From positions 1-33,552 of the forward strand of contig NZ_QYTW02000042.1 in assembly GCF_003605405.2 (NCBI RefSeq): a stretch of 33,552 nucleotides of DNA. Reading direction: 5' to 3'. Position 1 is the first letter of the stretch. Each line of letters begins with the position of its first letter. The translations under genes and the position numbers were made by a program. Positions 23,613 through 30,744 of the stretch are shown in pieces. The notes beneath the pieces are model-generated. The model ran no database searches. It was given only the letters and a program-made list of their open reading frames with translations, and was not told the origin of the DNA. The stretch is from Siminovitchia terrae. Its GTDB lineage: Bacteria; Bacillota; Bacilli; Bacillales; Bacillaceae_C.

Positions 23613-26600
23613 TCAATGTTTTGATGTTCCTTCATCATGATTTAGATGAGTAGCTGGAAGATGAATGAAAAATGATGTTCCTTCATTAAGCTTGCTTTCC
23701 ACCGTTATTTTTCCGTTATGCGACTCAATAATCTCTTTGCAGATAGCCAGTCCAAGGCCATGCCCGGCTTGTTGTTTAGTTGATTTTGTGTAAAATCGGT
23801 CAAAGATAAACGGCAGTTCCTCTCCGGGAATTCCTTGGCCCTTATCAGTGACAGCAAGTATAACTTGATGATTATCGCTATCATTCAGTAGGTGAAGGCC
23901 AATTTCTCCGGGTTCTGTATGTTTGACTGCATTCGAAATCAGGTTCTGTACCACCTGCTCCATTCTTCTCACATCCACTTCAACAAATGGATAGCCCGCG
24001 TGAGGCGGATCGCTCATTTTAGCTGAAAAGAATTCATTGGAGGTTACAATATCATGCTCAAACATTTTACACAAATGGTCAAACAATTCGTCGACACGAA
24101 TCTGTTTCTTGCTGAATGTAATCCCTTTCGACTCCAGTTTCGATAGTTCAAATAAATCATGGATCATTTCATTTAAAGTCAATAAGCGCTGGTGACTTTT
24201 GGTGAGATAATGCATCTGCTCGTCTTTGTCCTGAATGACGCCATCCAAAATAGCTTCAATATACCCTTGTGCTGCTGTTATGGGTGAACGCAGATCATGA
24301 GAAATATCGGAATAAAGCTGGCGCCTTGACATTTCAACATCGGCTAATTCCTGATTGGCTTTCTCCAGGTTATCGTAAGCGTCTCTCAGTTTTTTTGTAC
24401 GATCTATCACCTTCTTCTCCAAGCTTTCATATAAAAAGGCATTCTCAATAGAGATAGCAGCCTGTGAAGAGATTAAGTTTAAAATTTCAATCCTATCAGG
24501 CGAAAAAGCGGACACGATTAAATTATTTTCTAAATAAATAATCCCTCCCAACTTTCCCTGATGAAGAACTGGAAAACATAAAACCGATTTTGGTTTATTC
24601 TTTTGAATATAAGGATCGGAAGCGAATCTTTTATCAGTAGTTGAATTTGTTAAAATCACAGGCTCAAGGCTCTTTTCAACGTAATGCACAATATGTTTCG
24701 GAAAACGAATAGCACTGCTATGTGTGATCTGCGTCCCACCTTCATCAATGCTGCCTTGAACAATGGGCTCAAGGGTATCGGCGTCTTTTATTAACATGAC
24801 CCCTTTTTGTGCTCCGCCATTCACTAAAACAATATCCATCACCTTACAAATTAATTTTTCTAATACAATTTCACTTGATATGGCACGAGCGGCATTTAAA
24901 ATGGATTTTAAATCAATAGAATAAGCTCTTGCGTCATTTCCGGCATGCGAAAACTCCCTTACTTGAAAAATGTCGGGGTATTCTTGTTTTAGCAAGGAGA
25001 TTTTTTTTAGAGCTCCCCATTTATCATAAGCATCAACAGCAGCAAACAAGGCTGTTTTTGCCAAGCGATGAAAGCCTTGATTTTTATAAAATCTTCCCGC
25101 CAGCTCATTGATGATACCTTTATCTTGGTTAAATCCATATTTAGCTGCTGCTTCTGCCGCCTCCTCAAAGTATGTCGCTGCCTTTTCCAAATCATTTTCA
25201 AAAGCGGCCATTTCAGCTTTTAGTAAAACGTATTTGTGAGCATAATTAGCAGGACTATGGCTCATCCACTTGTTAAATTGCTTCAGATTTCGCTTCATGC
25301 GTTTTTTGGCTTGTAATGGATCAAATATCTTGCTGTCATCTTTTAAGCTTCTTAATAGCCATAGTGACTCATAAAAATAATATTCAGGAGCTATGATCAA
25401 GAACAACGATTGATCTACCAATTTTCCTAATTTTTTTATAAGGTTTTTAGCAATGCTTTTTTCATTCAGTAAAAATGCAAATTGCAATCGCAATGTATAA
25501 TGGATAATCATAGCTGATTCATCTGCTATTTTAAATTCGAAATGCCAATCTGGATGATCTTGCCTTCCTTTTAAAACAGAGATCCAGCTGTTTAGTTCAT
25601 ATAAAAAATCATCGGCTAATGTGTATTGTATACTCACTGAAAAATTCCGCTGCCGCTCAATTAAATCAGCTGTTTCTTGTAAACTATGTCCTTTCAAGAA
25701 GCTAGATAAGCAAAGAAACGAGCTGTTAGCACCTGCCAGATGTAGATTCCCCGCTTCAATACAAAGTTTTTGAGAATGCTCAAGCATTTGTTCGCTTTCT
25801 GTTATATGTTTCTTCCAGTGATTAATATAAGTGCCAAAAATGAAATAAGCACTTGCCCTCAGGATGGTGCTTTCATTTTTATCAGCACTTAAAATAGCCA
25901 TTTTCCCAAAGTCGTAGCTTTCATCATATCGTCCAAAGCCTGCGCTTAAAATAAGAGCATAATTAATATAAACGAGTGCTGACATGTCTGTTGTCCCATG
26001 TTTTAATGTAAGCCGGAACGCCTTTAGTATAAGGAGTGCAGCCAAGTTTTGATTCAGATGATAAGCAGAGGCATTCATCGCTAATAACGTTTTCGTGATC
26101 TGTTGGAAATCCTTGTTTTCCATTTTAGGCAGATGCTTGATTGAATCCATTCCATATTTCCTTAAACAGATTCGGGTTTTGAGGAACTCAGCTCCCACCT
26201 TCAGCTTGCCAGGTTTTTTATCAATGATCCATCCATATAGCCTAAGTGCCTTCAGACCTGAGTCAACAGAGTCCTCCACCCGATGTACATGTGTGTACAA
26301 GGTCATTTTCAAATTGTAAATCTCCAGTTTTTCCTCTTTCGACTTGACTTTATCTAAAGCTTCGTCAAACTTTTCCTCGGAAAATGAAAATTGATTGTTT
26401 ATATATGCCAGCTCACCAAGTCCCATCGCAATTTGGACGGCTAATTCATAATGATTGCTCCATGCATCATCCCCGATCAGTTTGTTGGCTATCTTAAAAA
26501 ACGAAAAGGAATCTTTAAATGCAACTCCTTCCTTTGCTTTTTTGCCAGCCAGCATATTCCATTTTGCCAATTGAATTTCTTCATGGGGATGCAGTAATGG

Positions 26601-28811
26601 AATGCATTGATTATAGTGATTCACGATATCAAATATATTTTTTTCAATTGATCCCTCTTGTTTAGACAAATCGGAAAGGAATCTGCCAATTGTTAAATGC
26701 CTTTCTTTACGTTCATCTTTGCTCATTGTTGAGTAAATCGCTTGCTGTACTTTATCATGTAAAAATTGATAGACATCTGATATTCCTTCTGCATAATTGG
26801 TATCTTCACCTGGATAACCAGGTGGGTATGTCGTATTGAGCCTAAAAATTAGGCCATCTTCTGTTGGAAGCAATAATAATTTGGCAATCTCGCGATTGTC
26901 TTTTTCATTAAACGCAGCCCTCAATAAGGACAGGCAAAATTGATTACCGATACAAGAAGCATCTTTTAACAAATCCTGCACTTCTGCCGGAAGTTGATAA
27001 AAACGGTCAATAATAAAATTCACAATATTTTCAGCAAAATTCATATTGTGGAGCTTTTTAAAGTCAATTGTCCATGTTTTTGTCACTTCATCCAAAGCTA
27101 TGAATCTTTGTTCATAAAATGCTTGAAGCAGCTGTTTAGTGAAGAATGGGTTTCCTTTTGTGATTCTTTGGATAAATATGGCCATTTTCTCTGCTTCTTT
27201 GTCGGAACATGCAAAAAGATGTTTGATCCACGCGAGCATATCTTTCTCGTTTAAAGGAACCAATGGGATCTCTATCAGCCTAAGTCCCTTTTGTTTAATA
27301 TCCTTCAGCATGATGTCAAAGGGGTGGCTGGATGATACCTCATTGTCACGATATGCTCCGATTATTAGTAAATAGCGGTTAACAGGTTGCGATATGGCCA
27401 CATGGTGGAGCAAATCAATTGTTGCTTGATCTGCCCATTGCAAATCATCTAAAAACAAGACGAGCGGATGTCCCTTTTTGGAAAATACTGAAATAAGCTT
27501 ATCAAACGAGTAGCGTAAGCGGTTATTTGCCTCCAATGCCGTCACATTCTCGGGCTCTTTTTGTTTTCCGGCAATCCATTGGATCTCAGGAATAATAGAA
27601 GCAAGTACAGGCAAATACCCTTCAAGCTCCGTTTCCAATATCTTCTTCCAATAAGCGATCCTTTCACGGCCTTCGGACAATAATTGTTTGATTAGGTCTG
27701 TAAAGGCATAAATTAAAGGCGCATATGGTTTTTGTTTTTTTAATAAATCGAATTTTCCAGAAATATAATATCCACGATATTGATAGAGTGGTTGCCGAAC
27801 CACATGCACGAGAGCTGTTTTACCAATTCCCGACTCTCCCGAAATAAAAGCGATGGTTGAGAGGCCATTACAGCTTCGATCAAGTGCATGACGCAAAGTT
27901 TGTTCATCACTTTTTCTCCCGAACAACTTTTGACCGAAGTCGAACTGCGGCGTGTGATCTTTCCCCCCTAAAGGAAAAGCAGGCCTATCTTCGCCTAGTC
28001 CAAATCTCTTTTTAAACTCCAATAAATCCTCTTTCAGGCCAAAAGCACTTTGGTATCGAGAATCCGGGTTTTTTTCCAATAACTTCATTACGATATCGGA
28101 AAGTAAACGGGGGATTTTAGTATTCAACTCAATTGGCTGCTTTGGGATTTTTGCAAGATGGGCATGAACGAGATCAGCCGGGTCCCGAACTTCAAAAGGA
28201 AGCGATTGAGTAAGCATTTGATAGAACAATACACCCAGAGAATATAGGTCAGATCGTTTATCGACGCCCCGGTTCAGTCTACCTGTCTGTTCTGGAGAAA
28301 TATAGCGTGCCAGTGGACCTGTTGACAATGTGTTTTCATCTTTATGAGCAGTATCCTGGCAAGTTATTTTTACCTTAAAAGGCTTCATACGTATAAGAAT
28401 GTTGGCTGGATGGATATGTTTATGGATCATTTGTCTGCTATGCAATTGTTGAATGATTGATGCCAATTCTATAGAAATGCTGAGAAAGTGAGCAATATTT
28501 AATGTATGTTCTTTTAATAATGTATCCAAGGAAAGTCCATCAAAAAATTCCGTTACTAGAAATGAGTGATTGTTATATTCCCCAATTGATATCGGTCTCA
28601 ATATTCCGTCTATTTTATGATTTTCAAGGAGATGTGATCTGTAGTTTTGATCTTCAGAGATGTTTGGATTCTCAGGTGAGCGCATTCTAATCAGAACAGG
28701 AGAATGAGTGGATTGTTGCACAGCGGATACAAAAACCCACAGCTTGTTTTGATCCAGTATTTTTAGCTCTTCGTAACCAGGTAAATGGATCATATTTACG
28801 GCAGCTTTCAT
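23613..28811 (-). CDS. Giant multidomain sensor histidine kinase with N-terminal pseudokinase
   Basis: 1732 residues; ATG at 28811 with GAGGTG eight bases upstream. Domains in order: Ser/Thr-kinase fold (about 12-270); AAA/NACHT-like ATPase with Walker A SGESGIGKT (324-332) and Walker B LVLFLDDLQWAD (450-461); a long helical, TPR-like region (about 700-1290); GAF (about 1300-1460); a short coiled coil; HisKA with ISHDLRSP (His1505); and HATPase with QNLISNAVKH (N box), DKGQGIP, FDRFY and GHGLGLA. No membrane helix is obvious, so it is probably cytosolic. In the kinase fold the catalytic HRD is HKH (130-132), the DFG position reads CQD and the ATP-lysine is arginine (LIRMR), while SPEQTGR is kept. 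The histidine kinase end looks fully active. Its partner is the regulator at 29115-29813. Confidence 0.9.
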   Translation of the reverse strand: MKAAVNMIHLPGYEELKILDQNKLWVFVSAVQQSTHSPVLIRMRSPENPNISEDQNYRSHLLENHKIDGILRPISIGEYNNHSFLVTEFFDGLSLDTLLKEHTLNIAHFLSISIELASIIQQLHSRQMIHKHIHPANILIRMKPFKVKITCQDTAHKDENTLSTGPLARYISPEQTGRLNRGVDKRSDLYSLGVLFYQMLTQSLPFEVRDPADLVHAHLAKIPKQPIELNTKIPRLLSDIVMKLLEKNPDSRYQSAFGLKEDLLEFKKRFGLGEDRPAFPLGGKDHTPQFDFGQKLFGRKSDEQTLRHALDRSCNGLSTIAFISGESGIGKTALVHVVRQPLYQYRGYYISGKFDLLKKQKPYAPLIYAFTDLIKQLLSEGRERIAYWKKILETELEGYLPVLASIIPEIQWIAGKQKEPENVTALEANNRLRYSFDKLISVFSKKGHPLVLFLDDLQWADQATIDLLHHVAISQPVNRYLLIIGAYRDNEVSSSHPFDIMLKDIKQKGLRLIEIPLVPLNEKDMLAWIKHLFACSDKEAEKMAIFIQRITKGNPFFTKQLLQAFYEQRFIALDEVTKTWTIDFKKLHNMNFAENIVNFIIDRFYQLPAEVQDLLKDASCIGNQFCLSLLRAAFNEKDNREIAKLLLLPTEDGLIFRLNTTYPPGYPGEDTNYAEGISDVYQFLHDKVQQAIYSTMSKDERKERHLTIGRFLSDLSKQEGSIEKNIFDIVNHYNQCIPLLHPHEEIQLAKWNMLAGKKAKEGVAFKDSFSFFKIANKLIGDDAWSNHYELAVQIAMGLGELAYINNQFSFSEEKFDEALDKVKSKEEKLEIYNLKMTLYTHVHRVEDSVDSGLKALRLYGWIIDKKPGKLKVGAEFLKTRICLRKYGMDSIKHLPKMENKDFQQITKTLLAMNASAYHLNQNLAALLILKAFRLTLKHGTTDMSALVYINYALILSAGFGRYDESYDFGKMAILSADKNESTILRASAYFIFGTYINHWKKHITESEQMLEHSQKLCIEAGNLHLAGANSSFLCLSSFLKGHSLQETADLIERQRNFSVSIQYTLADDFLYELNSWISVLKGRQDHPDWHFEFKIADESAMIIHYTLRLQFAFLLNEKSIAKNLIKKLGKLVDQSLFLIIAPEYYFYESLWLLRSLKDDSKIFDPLQAKKRMKRNLKQFNKWMSHSPANYAHKYVLLKAEMAAFENDLEKAATYFEEAAEAAAKYGFNQDKGIINELAGRFYKNQGFHRLAKTALFAAVDAYDKWGALKKISLLKQEYPDIFQVREFSHAGNDARAYSIDLKSILNAARAISSEIVLEKLICKVMDIVLVNGGAQKGVMLIKDADTLEPIVQGSIDEGGTQITHSSAIRFPKHIVHYVEKSLEPVILTNSTTDKRFASDPYIQKNKPKSVLCFPVLHQGKLGGIIYLENNLIVSAFSPDRIEILNLISSQAAISIENAFLYESLEKKVIDRTKKLRDAYDNLEKANQELADVEMSRRQLYSDISHDLRSPITAAQGYIEAILDGVIQDKDEQMHYLTKSHQRLLTLNEMIHDLFELSKLESKGITFSKKQIRVDELFDHLCKMFEHDIVTSNEFFSAKMSDPPHAGYPFVEVDVRRMEQVVQNLISNAVKHTEPGEIGLHLLNDSDNHQVILAVTDKGQGIPGEELPFIFDRFYTKSTKQQAGHGLGLAICKEIIESHNGKITVESKLNEGTSFFIHLPATHLNHDEGTSKH

Positions 28812-28831
28812 AACATTTTCACCTCGTATCC

Positions 28832-28859
28832 ATGATACCCGATTTGAATGATCTGTCTT
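28832..28859 (-). promoter_or_regulatory. Candidate promoter of the sensor-kinase gene
   Basis: The minus strand has AAGACA (28859-28854), 16 bp, TATCAT (28837-28832). The phased repeats begin 15 bp upstream of the -35 hexamer. Confidence 0.4.
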
Positions 28860-28873
28860 TACTCAAATCGAAA

Positions 28874-28922
28874 ACTTTAACCAAATTTTAGAAAACTTTA
28901 ACTGAACTTTAAGAAACTTTAA
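28874..28922. promoter_or_regulatory. Five helically phased ACTTTAA direct repeats (probable response-regulator operator)
   Basis: ACTTTAA occurs exactly at 28874, 28895, 28906 and 28916, and as ATTTTAG at 28885. The steps are 11, 10, 11 and 10 bp, so every copy faces the same side of the helix. Tandem direct repeats at 10-11 bp are the usual target of OmpR/PhoB-type regulators, and such a regulator is encoded nearby. The array lies between the divergent kinase and sinI-like genes; a possible sinI -35 (TTATAC, 28930) is 7 bp beyond the last copy. Confidence 0.75.
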
Positions 28923-28983
28923 ATATGAGTTATACAAATGCGTGTAGACTATTAAATAATATTAAGTTATGGGGGGAACAGCC

Positions 28984-29127
28984 TTGAACCAATTGATTGT
29001 GGAAGTAAAAAGTAAGGACAAGGAATTAGATATGGAGTGGGTATATTTAATGATTAAGGCAAAGGAAGCCGGATTGACGACAAATGAAATACGTAGTTTT
29101 TTGAAAGGCTTCCGTCAATCCGAGTAA
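28984..29127 (+). CDS. sinI: SinI-family antirepressor (orphan, 47 residues)
   Basis: TTG start at 28984, seven bases after GGGGGG; stop TAA at 29125-29127. The peptide contains LDMEWVYLMIKAKEAGLTTNEIRSFL, which lines up with the SinR-binding helical hook of B. subtilis SinI (LDQEWVELMVEAKEA...EEIRKYL). In Bacillus SinI captures SinR to release matrix and biofilm genes. No SinR-type gene lies in the window, so the partner must be elsewhere. The gene is divergent from the giant kinase, has the phased operator upstream, and overlaps the response-regulator gene tail to tail by 13 bp. The short length is close to that of natural SinI proteins (57 residues). Confidence 0.85.
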   Translation: MNQLIVEVKSKDKELDMEWVYLMIKAKEAGLTTNEIRSFLKGFRQSE

Positions 29128-29813
29128 TGAAATTTATAGCCGATGCCCCGTACCGTTAATATAAAATGAGGGTTTGCCGGATCTGTTTCAATTTTTTTCC
29201 TTAGGTTGCTAATATGCACCATAACTGTTCGAAAATCACCTGAACTTTCTTCTCCCCACACATGTTCAAAAATTTGCTCGGTTGTATAAACACGATTGGG
29301 ACTTTTGGCAAGCAATGTTAAAATATGAAACTCTTTGGCAGATAATTGGATTTCATTTCCATTCATTTGCACAGAATAATTATCCGGATTTATAACAAGT
29401 CCATCATAAGAAATTGGAGGTTGAACGTCTTCTTTCTGTTGAAGCAAACGATTTCGTCGGAATTGAGCTTTAACCTTTGCTGTCAAAACAGAGGGGCTAA
29501 AGGGTTTGGAAATGAAATCGTCTCCTCCGATTCCAAGCCCAACGATTTTATCTGTATCATCATCTTTTGCACTTAAAAATAAAACTGGTACATCGCTTTT
29601 CTTTCTTATTAGCTGGCACACCTCAAATCCATCAAGGCCAGGCATCATAACATCTAAAATCAGCAAATCAGCTCCGTTTGCATTAAAAAGCTCCAATACC
29701 CTATCTCCATCCTCTGCTTCAAGTACCCGAAAACCTTCCCTGCTTAAATATATCTTTAATACCTCTCTAATATCTGGATCATCATCCGCTACAATGATAT
29801 GCCCTTTCAACAA
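29115..29813 (-). CDS. OmpR-family response regulator
   Basis: 233 residues from a TTG at 29813 (or the next TTG, 29810), with AAGGGGG six bases upstream; the longer frame to 29885 lacks a ribosome site. Receiver domain: acidic triplet VADDDPD (10-12), phosphoacceptor Asp54 in LLILDVMMPG, Ser81 and Lys103 in ISKPFSP. Winged-helix DNA-binding domain: LSAKEFHILTLLAKSPNRVYT, then HISNLRKKIE and VRGIGYKF. It is the likely target of the kinase encoded 303 bp downstream on the same strand. Transcripts reading through to the kinase would be antisense to the sinI-like gene. Confidence 0.92.
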   Translation of the reverse strand: MLKGHIIVADDDPDIREVLKIYLSREGFRVLEAEDGDRVLELFNANGADLLILDVMMPGLDGFEVCQLIRKKSDVPVLFLSAKDDDTDKIVGLGIGGDDFISKPFSPSVLTAKVKAQFRRNRLLQQKEDVQPPISYDGLVINPDNYSVQMNGNEIQLSAKEFHILTLLAKSPNRVYTTEQIFEHVWGEESSGDFRTVMVHISNLRKKIETDPANPHFILTVRGIGYKFHYSD

Positions 29814-29924
29814 CAGCTTCCCCCTTCCTACTATTGATTGAATGGTATATGAATGACATAGTAATATATTACCATTACTTTTCAATAATTACCTTAACAA
29901 TTTTAGAAATTTTGAGATATATGA

Positions 29925-30086
29925 TTAATACTCTCCGGCATTCAATAAGCCTTTCATTTGCTTATAGAGAGCTGCATAGCATCTATCGTAGTACAGCAAA
30001 CTCAATTGTCGCTGGATTATTTTGTTCTCTCTAAGAACATTTCTTCTTTTGTGATAGGGATGATAAACTTCCTTTTCAACAAGCAC
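29925..30086 (-). CDS. Possible small protein, unknown
   Basis: 53 residues from a GTG at 30086 with GAGG about 4 bases before it: MLVEKEVYHPYHKRR..., then SLLYYDRCYAALYKQMKGLL. The composition looks protein-like (basic, aromatic, no low complexity), but the ribosome site is too close and no family is recognised. It could equally be the tail of a decayed gene, since the same frame is open upstream apart from one TGA. Otherwise 29814-30262 holds only the terminator below. Confidence 0.3.
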   Translation of the reverse strand: MLVEKEVYHPYHKRRNVLRENKIIQRQLSLLYYDRCYAALYKQMKGLLNAGEY

Positions 30087-30182
30087 TATTCCTCAGCAGT
30101 GATTCTTTGGGTGTTCTGTGTGGGGGTGATCCATAACTTTTTTGATCAGTCCAGCCTCTTAAAGCTTGACATTTGCTAAACA

Positions 30183-30217
30183 AAAATAACCTTTCTCAAC
30201 GAGAGGAAGGTTATTTT
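30183..30217 (-). terminator. Terminator of the toxin-immunity operon
   Basis: AAAATAACCTTTCTC pairs with GAGAGGAAGGTTATTTT with a small bulge; on the minus strand it is followed by a short T run. It lies 45 bp after the immunity-gene stop. Confidence 0.75.
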
Positions 30218-30262
30218 ATCTAGCATGAAACGATCACTTGATATGTGTCATGGTTTCAAAAC

Positions 30263-30742
30263 TTATTTAGGATTTTTATAACACCACTCTGAGTCATATG
30301 GTAAAGACTTTAATCTTTGTATGTCTTCCCAACTGTACACCCAATCATAATCTGCAACCCAAAAATAGTCATCAGGATTAGCTTTCAAATAATGATATAT
30401 AAATTGAAATACTAACTCCTCAACACCATAAACTTCTTCAATTGTACCTGCTTGATACAGTTTGTAATTGGGATTTAATCCCACATACTCATAATCGAAA
30501 AAATCAAGATTTGGATTATCCAATGCATCTACATAAAGTATAAACGATTCACTATTCTCTCTTACATTCTTATCATTAATATTCAATGTGGTAGAAAGAA
30601 ATTGGCCATTGCTGTCATAGTTTTTACTGTTATGAAAATTTAACATGACATCCGCATGGTAAGCAGAAATGATTGAATCAGCTAGAAGACGCTCTGGTGT
30701 ATATTTTTTTTTGCTTATTAGGATAAAAGCGGTAGTTCCCAT
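30263..30742 (-). CDS. Putative immunity protein of the PrsW-nuclease toxin
   Basis: 159 residues; ATG at 30742, two bases after the toxin stop, with its ribosome site AAAGGGGG inside the toxin's last codons. The protein is soluble and rich in acidic and aromatic residues (DNPNLDFFDYEYVG, NPDDYFWVADYDWVYSWED). Such acidity is common in nuclease-immunity proteins that mask a basic active-site groove. I do not recognise a named immunity family. Gene order, tight coupling and very low G+C (14 of 60 bases in 30361-30420) support the immunity role, but this is inferred from position. Confidence 0.7.
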   Translation of the reverse strand: MGTTAFILISKKKYTPERLLADSIISAYHADVMLNFHNSKNYDSNGQFLSTTLNINDKNVRENSESFILYVDALDNPNLDFFDYEYVGLNPNYKLYQAGTIEEVYGVEELVFQFIYHYLKANPDDYFWVADYDWVYSWEDIQRLKSLPYDSEWCYKNPK

Positions 30743-30744
30743 CT

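Noticed and set aside
28874-28922. CRISPR-like array
   Set aside because: Units are 7 bp at 10-11 bp steps with no spacers; this fits a transcription-factor operator. The 58-bp array likewise has no spacers and no cas gene is present.
28900-30000. A SinR-like repressor partner next to sinI
   Set aside because: No HTH_3-type frame occurs here on either strand. The adjacent gene encodes an OmpR-family winged-helix regulator.
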